64,000 bases of DNA, taken from positions 46,101,908-46,165,907 of the forward strand of contig JAJKFL010000003.1 in assembly GCA_021186555.1 (NCBI GenBank), in the 5' to 3' direction. The translations under genes were made by a program, and so were the position numbers. Positions 29,001 to 40,300 of this stretch are shown here, piece after piece (position 1 is the stretch's first letter; the number at the start of each line of letters is the position of its first letter). Under the pieces are notes generated by a model, which had not been told where the DNA came from, did no database searches, and saw only the letters and a program-made list of their open reading frames with translations. The DNA comes from Reticulitermes speratus. Its lineage: Eukaryota; Arthropoda; Insecta; Blattodea; Rhinotermitidae.

Positions 29001-31975
29001 GCACAGAAAGTACATAAATGTTCATCTTCATAATATACGATGCCTGATATTTTCTGGTAATACAACTCAGCTCCCTGACCGAGACAGAGAGATCTGGAAA
29101 TGTCCAACATTTAAACAGGCGTAAGTATAGTTTAACAGTCTTTTTAGTTCTGTACTGTCACATCAAATAATGTTTCCACTGAAAATTGAAACAAGAACAA
29201 GCAATGTAATTCCTTAGTCTCAAGTGACACTTGCATGTACTATCTTTCAAAATATTCAGTCCAAAATTATTTTGTTTCCTGTGTTCCTATTGAACTTGTC
29301 CCTTTGCTTCAAATGGGGCAAGAATGAGACCCATTATGAAGATGCTGAAACACATGAACTGTGGATTTACCTGTAGAATTGTGCCATTATAACCTTCTTT
29401 GTGTGTGTGGGTAAGTTTTGCGGACTGCTGGACCAAATTTATGAGTTCATTGTAGTCAGAGTGACAAAAGAGAGCTAGTGGAGCCACTCTCATGGCACCT
29501 CCATTTCCATATGAACCTAATCCATCAAACTGCTCTCTTGCTGGACCAAAGGGATCCCCAAACTTCTGTGCTCGCAATTTATGGAAAATATCTACAACTT
29601 GCGCTCCATATCCACGTCTTGGATCACTGAAATATTCCTTCACAAATCTAAAGAAAAAGAAATCCCGGACTCATTTAAAAATAGCTGTAAAATAGCCACT
29701 CGTCAAAACAGCAGCAGCTCTCATACATGACATAATTTGTAACTGTTTTTTAAGGTCTCTCAGCTACCATCATTTTTAATTTCTAAAAGATTACACACAC
29801 ATGCATGCATGCACACATACACACACAAAAAGTATTATGGTGATTGATGTTACCATACCAGCTTTTGACGATTTAAATCAGTTACATGAACAGAGGATGG
29901 GGGATATGTACCTTGAAATTCATATAAAATACATGCTTGGCCTAAGAAGACATCAGGACTTCAGCTTAAGGTTTTAGATAATACATGAGTAATGAAAGTG
30001 ACAAAATATAAGGAACAGGAGTGGATTGACTTTAGAAGATATGGCTCATAACTGTGATCTAAATGTGGGCTAAATTTGTTACAGCAGTATGAAACAACAA
30101 TGCTCAAACAATGTGGCTGAATAAATTAGCATTTCAGTATTATTTACAAGTAATAGTAATAATCCCATAACTAATATTAAAATTGCTTATGACTATATAT
30201 CAATGATACAATAAATTGGAAATGCCATATTGAACATATGATTCAAAGTTAAGTGCGGTATGCTACATAATGAAATCTATTAAACCATATGTGTCTAAAT
30301 ACCTTGAAAATTGTTTACCACTCCTATTTCAATTCAATTATAAATTGTGGTTTACCATTTTGGGGTAACTCACCTCATAGCATAAAAATCTCCAGAATGC
30401 AAAAGAATGCAATTAGAATTATGCTGGCTTGTAAAAAGAGGGCCTCATGCAGAAATCTATTTAGGAAACTGGAGATTTTACCTTTGGCATCTCGTACATA
30501 CTTTCTATCATGCTCTCCTGGTCAAAAATAAGAACAAATTATAGTAAATTCAGAGATTCATAGTATAAATACCAGACAACATTACAACCTTCATCAACCC
30601 ATATCAAATCTGACAAGATATCAAAAGGAAATTTACTACTCAGGATTAAAGGTTTACAATAATTTTCCACCACACATCAAGGATACATCACATGACCTTA
30701 AGAAATTTGAAGCACAATTGAAAGTTTATATATCTACATTCTTTTTATTCATTACAAGAATATTTTAATTATAAATCCTTCTCAAGCCATTAACTTTTGT
30801 CCTATTCTATATTAAAATGAGATGGAACTATCAGATACATTTAACAAATAATTTATGTTTATAGTCGCCCTAATTTTATACATTTTTTTTAATATTATAA
30901 TGTTATATCTTATTCTATCAAATTATTATACTGCTTTGTACCGCTCACAAGCCTTATGGTTGAGGACATTTGACTGTCTCAAGCCACATCATTTTCTAGG
31001 TAATTTCTTTCCATTTGGCATATAGTGCAATTGTCTATAGCTATATTTTAGAGACCCTATATGTCTTGGTACTCTGGCCCAAATTGCATTACATTACATT
31101 ATATTACATTACATTAATCTTCATTTCATCGATCCATCATCCCACAATAGGGCACTGGATATAAAATATGTCACATATTACATTTCATGATTACTATTAA
31201 TCATAAGTTCTGCTCTGTTATTGTGTTGGTTAACACTTTCTTGCACCTGACTTGGAAAGAACAGTGTTTTGTTTTCCATATATGTTGCCATACATTTAAA
31301 TTTTAACAATTTTATTTATTATGCTATTTTCTAAGTAAAGTTCTGTTGATAATGTGTATGTGTTTCTGTTGACATGTTCTGTATCCAACATATGACATTG
31401 TATGGATTTATGGAATGTTACAATTTCAAATTTCAAATTTAAATTTCAGGATCATGTGAAATGTCTGCTGCATTATGATGACTGTTTTCACACTCTAACA
31501 ACACCACATTGACTCATGTTTTAGCTTTGCTTAAACTGCAAAGCAAAGAGTACTGAATAACTAACACCTCACCTTTTAGCAATATCAAGAGCATCAAATT
31601 TCTCTTGAGCTATTAAAGATTCTGCAATGCATTTTGTCATTGCCGCATCATCTGTATACTGTTTCACAGGTGCTGAAAATGAAATACAAACTTGTAAACT
31701 GTGCAGTCTAAATGGTACGCATATTCTAGATTATACTCTTCACATCAGGTGATAAATTGAAGTGATGTCACCTTTATAAATAGTCGTAATATAATTGCAA
31801 ATGTATACATACATTTAAAATATGGGCCTTCCAACTTATCAAAGTATTTCTGCAGTACTGTTTTCGAAATTCTATAATCCTCCTCATATGGAGCACCAAG
31901 ACAGTCCCCTAACAAACCACCAACCAAACATCCCCTAAATTTGCTTGCAAGTAAGATACTGTCTATCAAGGCCAT
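25805..31975 (-). CDS. ADPRS: ADP-ribosyl-serine hydrolase ARH3 (ADPRS), complete
   Basis: Macro-level match to ARH3, the magnesium-dependent hydrolase that removes serine-linked ADP-ribose after DNA damage and also degrades poly(ADP-ribose), in nucleus, cytosol and mitochondria. Coding exons in transcript order: 31975-31813, 31672-31573, 29647-29371, 27729-27617, 27233-27005, 26008-25805. They total 1086 bp, 361 residues plus stop, close to the 363 of the human protein. All six exons are flanked by AG..GT and every phase matches. Motifs: [15 protein letters not shown] at the N-terminus, Glu31 in APYEEDY, metal-binding YTDDAAM (Thr61-Asp62-Asp63), GYGAQVV and [15 protein letters not shown] in the middle, and [22 protein letters not shown] (Asp312, Asp314) near the end. 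No strong mitochondrial presequence is obvious. It converges with Pvr and is head to head with IDE. Confidence 0.95.
27005..27233 (-). CDS. ADPRS: ARH3 exon 5
   Basis: Encodes [18 protein letters not shown], then [20 protein letters not shown], ending PEIK|GTATGT. The start is set by phase: exon 4 supplies two bases, so acceptor GCTGAG|G at 27233 is used rather than the more typical TTTAG at 27241, which would shift the frame. Confidence 0.88.
27617..27729 (-). CDS. ADPRS: ARH3 exon 4 (short, easily missed)
   Basis: Acceptor CCAATAG, donor GAAGG|GTGAGC. Encodes [14 protein letters not shown], then [15 protein letters not shown], matching the helix after YNG.ILQ in ARH3. It joins phase 0 from exon 3 and leaves phase 2. 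Confidence 0.88.
27730..29370. other. ARH3 intron 3
   Basis: Holds an ACATGTTTTGGCTT...AAGCCATCATCAGG motif (27944-27982), TTC/TTA runs (28396-28428) and an FB-A repeat (28735-29000). No exon. Confidence 0.6.
28735..29000. repeat. Foldback repeat, family FB-A
   Basis: TAGCTAGCTACCAGACTATATGGTGTCAT at the left faces ATGTTGGTAACTAGCTACTAC at the right. Inside are CAAAAGACCGTAACC / GATTACAGTCTTCTGGG arms and CCCTGAAGATGGAAGCAGCAGG. Confidence 0.65.
29371..29647 (-). CDS. ADPRS: ARH3 exon 3, central fold
   Basis: Acceptor TTCTTTAG, donor CTACAG|GTAAAT. Contains [47 protein letters not shown] and [10 protein letters not shown]. The [10 protein letters not shown] loop contacts the ADP-ribose. Confidence 0.96.
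30190..31110 (+). mobile_element. LINE 3' fragment (dead)
   Basis: [13 protein letters not shown], then [46 protein letters not shown] and [20 protein letters not shown] across frameshifts, ending in an ACATT-repeat tail at 31085-31115. A minus-strand LINE 3' end abuts it (31115-31200). Confidence 0.8.
31573..31672 (-). CDS. ADPRS: ARH3 exon 2, metal-site TDD motif
   Basis: Acceptor ATTTCAG, donor AAAAG|GTGAGG. Encodes [20 protein letters not shown]. The Thr-Asp-Asp binds one of the two magnesium ions. Confidence 0.95.
31813..31975 (-). CDS. ADPRS: ARH3 exon 1 with start codon
   Basis: ATG at 31975-31973 opens [20 protein letters not shown]. The FRGCL.G.LLGD block is where ARH proteins begin their fold, so this start fits. 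The exon leaves in phase 1 at T|GTATGT. Confidence 0.93.
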
Positions 31976-33004
31976 AATTACTTCGATTCTTTATAGCATT
32001 AAATATTCGGGGAAAACAAATCACAAAATCAGCAAACACCTAACTTGATGTAACGAAAATGTACATAACTTTCATCCCTGGTTAACTCCGCAAATTACAT
32101 TGAAACTTATCTGTCCCCATCTTCACCACTGAGTCCAATCACGAGGGTTAGTGCCATGTCTGATGGATGTTAGGGTTATTATTTTTAAGGAACTGAGTGG
32201 TGCAATTTTTCTATGCCCGTATATACCTTTCTCTTGCTAAACAGAAATACTGTAAAGGAAAGGGTTTTTATAACAAATTCCCATTCATTGCAGCGTAGAT
32301 AGGATATTGACTAGCTCATGGGTCAACAACCAGTATAAATTGTTGTATCATCGTTTTGGGTATAACGGCAACACATGATTTCCTATTCACGAACATGTCG
32401 TATTGTATGGAATGAAATTTTTAGGTAGAGTAAATCAATAATTAATACCATACGTGTGTTTACAGTGCAACTTTTTCTAAGTACGTGAGTATATTAGTGC
32501 GGTAGTATTCACATGTAATTGAATTAAGGTTAGGGTTGTCGTGTTTTCACTAATCTTCTTGTTAAACAGATGGGTCGTTGAGATAAAGTGAGAAACCTGA
32601 AGGTATGTACATACACATGTTTTATTGAGTCGAAATGTGTAGGCTGTAGATATTTCGTATGAAAATTTGGCCAGCTATAGGAACCCGAATTGTGATATTC
32701 AGCTGTGAAAGTGTCAACTTGATGGAGATACAGACGCATCCCATAGCCACTATAAAGTAGGGTGCAGGACATGTCAAGAGTAGACTGTGATATATTCGTA
32801 CAATATATCATTTTTTTTTATAAAATACCTAGAAGTACAAAAAAGTTACAGGGTATTCTTAAGAACTGAAATACACCACAGTGGACTGAATTGCATGGGT
32901 TTACATAATTGCATGATTTGCAGTCCTATAGGAATTTTATCCTATGTGTGCCTGTGTGTTTGGGTGTATGTATGTATGTCTGTGTGTGTGTGTTTGTATA
33001 TTTG

Positions 33005-33450
33005 TATCAGGCCTGATCAAAAAGTATCCGGACTGATGTTGTGAAACTAACAATACTAAACTTGCCTTGATAATGGACTAACCCTCTTTGAAGTAGGTCC
33101 CTTCTGCTTGGCTACACATTTCCATTGGCTCTTCTACTGCTGGAAGCACCTCTCATACTCTGTTCTGGGGATTTTAAAAGTTGCTGCATTGCATTAAGTT
33201 TGATCATTTCCACATCTTCAAATTGTTTACTTTTCAAGGTGTTTTTAAACTGGGGAAGAGGGAAAGTCACATGGGCCCATGTGTGGGGAGCACCAGGGTT
33301 GATGCACATAGAGGAGTAGAGCTATACCGCTTTGTTTGTATGAGTGTAAAACAGGGCCTGTCACTTTCAGTGAAGAAGGCCCGTTGAGGGCTTTGCAGAG
33401 CATAGAAAGTGTCAGAGCATTGGAACTGAATAATAAGGACTGGAAACAAT
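33005..33450 (-). mobile_element. Mariner-like transposase C-terminal remnant
   Basis: Minus strand: HMGPCDF (the block holding the last catalytic Asp region of mariner), then FPLPQFKNTLKSKQFEDVE, MIKLNAMQQLLKSPEQ, and in another frame WKCVAKQKGTYFKEG and a stop, followed by the terminal GTCCGGATACTTTTTGATCAGGC. Frameshifts make it inactive. Confidence 0.75.
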
Positions 33451-33654
33451 TACAGAACAAGAAGCTTCATAATTTATATATTTCATGATATTAATGAATC
33501 CAGAATAATGAAATGTGCAGTGAATGTGACACACATGTGAAAAATGCAGGATTTGGTTTGCAAAACCTAAGGACTTGGGAGATGTAGTAATAGGTGGCTG
33601 GATCATATTGAAATAGGTCACAATAATGTGAAATAATTTGAACTAGCTCAGGAT

Positions 33655-33860
33655 AGAAGACTGTTGTCTGCTGGGATGAGATGGTGTGTAGACTGGTAAC
33701 TCATTACCAGTGTTTTGGAGAAACCTGTTGCTTCTATCTTCAGGTGAGAAGTAGCAGAAAAATGTTGGTAACGAGCTACTAGAGTACATGGTATCATAGC
33801 TCAGAAGATCACGAGTCTTTGTAGTCAGTACCATGAGAACCTTGAATTTCACTTGGTTCA
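33655..33860. repeat. Foldback repeat, family FB-A
   Basis: GTGTGTAGACTGGTAACTCA and TTGGTAACGAGCTACTAGAG arms, with GTTTTGGAGAAACCTGTTGC, ATCTTCAGG between them. Confidence 0.6.
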
Positions 33861-34187
33861 GAATATGTTCCAATGTTAGGCTTTAAGAATTTGAGTCATA
33901 AAGCTTTTTGACTCTGTAACAGAATTTTTTGGTCAGTAATTTTCTGTCAAATGCTCAAGGAAGGCAATGTACTGTAGGGTTAAAGTTTGCTAATTTCTTT
34001 TTACAAAAAAGTAGACATCATGTGTTCTTCAATAGTGCATTTAAAGACAGATAATAGATTTTTCCCACATTTGCAGAAACATCTTGGTTAATAAAAATAT
34101 ATAGTCATGCAAAAGACTATTCTGGTGGTAAAGTATTTCAGTGCTCTTAGAGAACACATAATTATTGTTGCTTATTTTTTTAAACAG

Positions 34188-34369
34188 CTCTAGTGTGAGG
34201 TTGTATGCTACCACTATGAAGGGTGTCAAGCGCCGTGTAGATGATATCATCAAATCAGCTGAAGATAAGCGGTTATATCGCTGCCTAGAACTACAGAATG
34301 ACATGAAAGTTTTGCTTATTAGTGACAGTAGTACAGACAAGTCGGCAGCATCTCTGGATATAAAAGTTG
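34188..34369 (+). CDS. IDE: IDE exon with internal start ATG 34216 and mitochondrial-leader residues
   Basis: Acceptor TTTAAACAG; enters with one leftover base. Reads SSVRLYATT before ATG 34216, then [18 protein letters not shown]. The Met aligns with human Met42, the short-form start. The exon continues upstream of it in frame, with an R-x-Y-Ala sequence like a matrix-processing site. That suggests a second, leader-bearing start in an upstream exon that I could not locate. Confidence 0.88.
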
Positions 34370-37300
34370 GTAAGTTATGATATCAAATTGTTCATACACT
34401 GTATTAATGATTGCTGTCATAATTGGAACTCTAGTTAATAAAAAATCTGCACCTGTAAAAAAAATGTGGCACTGGATGTCAGAATTTCCATTGTATGGGT
34501 GTAAACTGTGCCAGTAAGCATACTTAATGTACTAGGTGACACTTTCTTCTCAGAGTAATCCTATCAGATCCCTATCCATCACTGTCTATGGTCATTTCCC
34601 ATGTTTCATGCTGTATGCTTCATGTGGCAACAATGAAACTCTATTAAAACTTCCAACAGCATTCAAACACAGTGTGTGCGTCATAAAGTACTTGATATAG
34701 GCGTGTTGGTTCTCACATAAGTGCCCTTATCAGTGTCATTTATGCTACTGTAGGTTTTACATGTGTTTGTATATTCTCATGGTAGCCTATTGAATCACAG
34801 TTGGTGCTGTTATACCATATAAACTTTCAGTTTAACACTGTATGGGTTAAAACTCCCATCTATGATCATACATTTAAACCTTTTTTTAAGAATCATGTTA
34901 AGAATCACCTTAAACTTAAAATATATTCTCTTACAATAATGTTTATCCTGTAGATAAGGAAATATGTGTTGTTGTGCTGTTGTTTATGTGTATGTATCCT
35001 TGTTTTTACAATTGATGAGCATTTCTTGCATCTTTTGTATTCACTTTGTCACTAATAGATGCTATGTTATGTCTTTGTCACTTTTCTTGACCCGTTATTC
35101 TTATTTAATTGTTCCAAATTCTGCTGCATCAGTATAATGCTGGTAATGTTATTTTACACACTTTTTTATATGTTTGTTGTGCGTGTCTTGTGTTGGATCT
35201 CATAGACTAGTTATACTAGTTTTAGAGTGGTCATTATTTGTAGGTGATTTTACTTCCTGTGGATATATTGTTTGTCTTCATAGTAATGCCAAGGATGTGT
35301 GTACAGCAGGCCTGCCTCATTCGCAGATTTGTGTGCCATGGTTTTGCTTATTCACACAAGATTAAGTGATCACCCTTTTGCATTGGGGTGCAGTTCCCTT
35401 GGTGGACAAAGTGGCACTGGGATGGGGTTTTCTCTAAGTACTTTGGCTTTTTCCCTGTCATCATTCAACCATAATCCTTACTCATTGCATCCATCTGCTA
35501 TCAGTGCTGTATAATCTTAATGGTGGTCAGCACTGTAAAATTATTCTCACTTACCATGACTTCCCCACTATTACTGACTCAAGAGAATGACTTTGGACTT
35601 TACATCGTTGGTAGGTCCCTTTTTATGCTTTAGCATTACAGTGAAAACATGTAGGTTTTGTCAAAAACTTAAGTCTCTATCACTACAAAACCTTTTTTTT
35701 TTTTTTAGCAAATACAATTTAATTGATGAAAACACATTAAAGTTATGAGAGTCTTCTCATGGACACTGATAGATTTTGAAAGTTGGCTGTTTAGGTTCTT
35801 TTTCATTTTTGCAGTCTGAATGTTGTTAAATTTTATGCATTCACTGAGAGACTAGTTCAGTGGACATGCTAGCTTTGACTGTGAGGAACCTGAGCTCATG
35901 ACTCGAGTTTCCATAATCACATCCTTGTCATCTTTTTCAAAGACACTTATTTGGGTTTCATATTTTGATCATATGTATAACATCAGAAATTATGTCTTCC
36001 TTACTATAATATGCTTCTTCAGGTTAGTTGGTGACAGTAGACTTGCAAATCATGTTTAGTTACTGATTATGTTCTGGCATTTGTTAGTTTACATGAACAG
36101 TTGAAAGAAAGTTCCACACCCACATTATTAGATCTAACAAAACTTTTATTTTAGCCGAGGCAACTTCAGTTGCACTGAGATTACAGTTGTAAGGGGGAAG
36201 TCTTAGGGCCTTGTAATCACATGCATTCAGAATATTATCAGTCCACTGTTTCTTGTTACACACATGATTCACATGGCTTCTTTCTTCCTTATCTTACTAC
36301 ATATGGTTTTACCCTTCTGTAACTTGTCACCACTAGTTAGGTGTTCAGTTAATAACAAGACTTTAGTCGAATTTCTGCAGAGCTCCAATCAGATAGTTCA
36401 CCCAAGAACAGGGCGTGAAGGCCCAGAGGAGGAGTATAGGTATTGCCCCAGCTGCTTTACCCCCAGGAAAGAGACCCTGTGCCCATTGTACAGGACATTG
36501 GGTGGGCCTCAGAGCCTCTCTGGATGGGTGCAGAAAATCTTACTGTCACAAGGATTTGATCCCCAGACCGTTCAGCCCGTAGCAAGTTGCTATACTGACT
36601 ACACTATCCCAGCCCACTCTAACCAGATAGTAATATATTAAGTTGCACGCATAAAACGTAACTGTGCTTCAGTCCTGTGTATCTTATACTGGAATGCATC
36701 AGTTACTGGTCATAAACAGCTAATGACCTGCTACCCCTTTCCCCTCCACCACATGAAACCACTGCAAGGTCAAACCCAGTCTTGTGAGTCCACCACAATA
36801 CTTAATTTATTATGCATTTTACTAATCTCTGAATGCTGTGTGTAGGTTTTATGAGTGACTCTTCCCACCTGCCTGGTCTGGCCCATTTTTGTGAGCACAT
36901 GCTGTTCCTGGGGACACAGAAGTATCCCTCGGAGAATGAGTACAACAAGTTCCTGTCTGATCATGGTGGTGTTTGCAATGCCTATACTGGTCCAGATCGC
37001 ACAAACTACTACTTTGATATTGTGCCAGAACATTTTGGGGGAGCATTAGACAGGTGAGTGAACTGAAATGTCTGTCATCTCTGTGTGTACACTCAGCATT
37101 ACCACAGCAGTGTGTACTAGAAACTTAAACACTTTAATTAAAACTCATTGCATTGCCTCAGTTCAGTCAGCATTTAAATGCAAGTACCATCAGCCCAATG
37201 GGGGTCACATACCCTCATCCTTTTCACTGCATGACAGTCATACCATTTTTCATTCGACACTCACACACAACTTCCACACTTGATACAGAATTATTAAATA

Positions 37301-40300
37301 ACTTGAGATGAAACTATAATCACCCACTCTTCATGTTTCTTGATGAGCCTTATATATTGAATGGAACTCATTAATTGCTTTTTGACCAGGTTTGCACAAT
37401 TCTTCTTATGCCCTCTTTTCACGGAAAGTGCAACAGAGCGAGAGGTGAATGCTGTCAATTCGGAACATGAGAAGAATATTCCCAATGATGGATGGAGACT
37501 TGATCAGCTAGAAAGGTCGACTGCAAAGAAAAACCATGCGTTTAATAAGTTTGGGACAGGTGAAGAAATTTTAGTGTATTTGTGCACATTAAATTTTTGA
37601 GGGTTTCTTAAAATTAAAAAAGAAATTCCTTGAAGACTATGTATGAATGCCCTAGAACATAATTTAAAGTGTTGTAGCTATGCTTTTGCTTGGTGCAATA
37701 AAATGGCAATAATGTAATTTGTACAACAGTATTGTTTTCTCTTACAAAACTTGTAGCTGCATGGATATTCCAGTTAAGTCATAATTGTTTTGTATTGATA
37801 TCTTCTCCTTTCTACAGTTTAGTTCAGTTTTTTGTTAGAATGGTGGTCATTTCCATTTGTGACGTAATTGGCGTGTAGATTTGCCTTGAAATAATGAAAG
37901 TTTTTGAGCAGTAAGAGTATATTCCATCTCAGGTTAAGTTATTTCATTTTATTGTCCATTGTTAGTCAAGCAACCTTGCATTCATTTTATATTAATTAAG
38001 TAAATTTAAGCCAGTACAGTAATATCATTAATGTGCCCCTCTCTTCCTTATAGTCGGTCAAAGACTAGCTTGACCAAGCAGCAGATTTCTTCATCTCCCT
38101 TTACTGGATTGAAAATTAGTGTATCCAGCTTGTAATTACATTACCTTTTTGTTTGTTCACAGGAAATAAACAGACTTTGGATATTATACCAAAGGAAAGT
38201 GGAATTAATGTACGTGAAGAACTGTTAAAATTTCATGATACATGGTACTCATCCAATATTATGGCACTGGCCATTTTAGGAAAAGGTATATTTTTCTTTT
38301 TGATATTGAGAGCAATGTGATATAATGTTATTAGATAATTTAATTACTTGTGCTCAAACTTTGGCAAGGAACAGGATGCAGGTAAGGTCATAGAATGATG
38401 CAGGTCAGTAGTACTGAGCACAAAAAAGGGATTCAGGCACACTTGTGATAGAAATTCAGGATGTAAGAGAAATGCAGCTGCATGTGTAATTTGTGTTGAA
38501 GGAAGAGTGTAATGATAATGAGAATATTTGAATATTGTGCAGTACAGAAGTTAACCTTTAGCTTACGGAGTTATTTTCTCGAGTCGCCCTTTAAATCGAG
38601 ATAAGGGGCCTACTTTACGGCACAAGCCCTGCGTTAGCGGGTCTGCGGTCCCCGCTTGGGCCCTTTAAATTTTTGCGCATTTCGTTAGAAAAATTAATAT
38701 TAATTGATCTAGAAGAGATAAAATAATGGAATTGCTTCCATTTTGTAGAAAATGAAACAGGCTTTTAGCAGAGCACTTTATAAATTCAGCTTGTATCCTT
38801 GCTCCCTATATACACACAATAAAGTTCCGTATTCTTGTGAATTTGCAGTGTATGTCATCATATTTGGGGCTTTTCGCGACATCTCTGTTATGAAACAGGC
38901 GTTTAGCAGAGCGCTTTATAAAATGTCAGCTTGTATCGTTACTGCCTAAATACACACAATAAAGTCCGTATTCTTGTGAATTTGCAGTGTATGTCGTCAT
39001 ATTTGTGGCTGTTTGCGACATCTCTGTTATGAAACAGGCGTTTAGCAGAGCGCTTTATAAAATGTCAGCATGTCTCTCCTAATCCAAAAACGCAGTTTGT
39101 TTATCTAAAGCATGCACAACCGTAACACTAGCCTCCGCTAGAAGTCTAAACACTGCAAGTTTTTTTTTGGCGTCACTCATCAGGAGCATTCCACACCGCT
39201 TATAGCAAAACAGAATTATATCCTGAAACAGTCTCCAACATCACAGACATACTAAACCTATTTTTGAACCTAAAATGAAATATCAGAAGACAAAGAGAAA
39301 TTCTCGCATTCAAGAAATAATTGAACGTTTTAATTTTCGGACAAATAGCGCTTAAAAGTAATATAAAAGGATTTGTTTGGCGTTGTTATTAGAATAATGA
39401 CAGTAGAGTTATAGTACATTTTTGCACACGAAATTCTTCTGTCAGGAAGGTTGACGTAATTTTTCTTCACAGCGAAATAGAACACTCTCTCTCTGCCTGC
39501 GATAATACACAAGGCTCCTTTATGACTAGTCCAGTTTGTTTTCATTTCCTCTGGAGCTAACTACACATTACAAAAATTTCAGATTCATGAACCATACACA
39601 TTGAGCTGTAGCATTTGAACTACAAGTCTCTGTGTGAACCGCACTTTCCTCTTGACGGTATAGAGATTGTTTGTTCCCCCCCCCAAAGCCAACTACACAG
39701 TAGGAAACTTGTGTGAATCACTACGCCTATGTCTAGCTCAGCCATATGATATAAAACTCTTCGTACAAGTGAATCGCGCTTTCACCAAGCGGTTGTTTTC
39801 AGTCGACTGAAAGCAAACGAACTCACTCCACTGCAGTGCAAAACAAGTTACGTAACTTCCTTATGCTTCCAGAGCAGATCGATAAAGGCTCTTCAATGTT
39901 ACTACATGGGTTCTTTCCTGGGGTAAAGTGGTTGGAACATGAAGCAGGTCAAAAATGTCCTCTAACGTGGAGGAGATTGGAGATATACACTTTGCCTACC
40001 TGAATCAGGGCGTAGGCAGCAAAGTAGAGTGGGGGATTTAAATACCTGCCGGGACATATATGGCATGCACGGAAGCGTAAGGTTAAATAATAATGCATTT
40101 AAGTTGTACGATTGGCAGCAGTAACAGAAAATATGGAGCAAGGACGTCAGCTTAAGAAATTACACATCTTACTGTGATACGTTTACTGTGTGAAATTTGC
40201 CGGAACAGCTCTTTGTTTTATTTTACTTGTTGGTGTAAACTGTGACCTAAAAATGAATCCTTAAATATCTGGAGATGGTACTAAATTGTGTATTTTTAGG

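Larger units (their letters stand above)
31976..34187. other. Head-to-head interval between ARH3 and IDE
   Basis: Should contain the ARH3 promoter and the IDE promoter and 5' exon(s). No CpG island or clear TATA is seen. A mariner-like remnant (33005-33450) and an FB-A repeat (33655-33860) occupy the right half, so the shared promoter, if any, is in 31976-33000. Confidence 0.5.

Noticed and set aside
38752-38949. 65-codon frame with a repeated peptide [11 protein letters not shown]
   Set aside because: The peptide repeat is a by-product of the 139-bp tandem DNA repeat inside the TTAA element.
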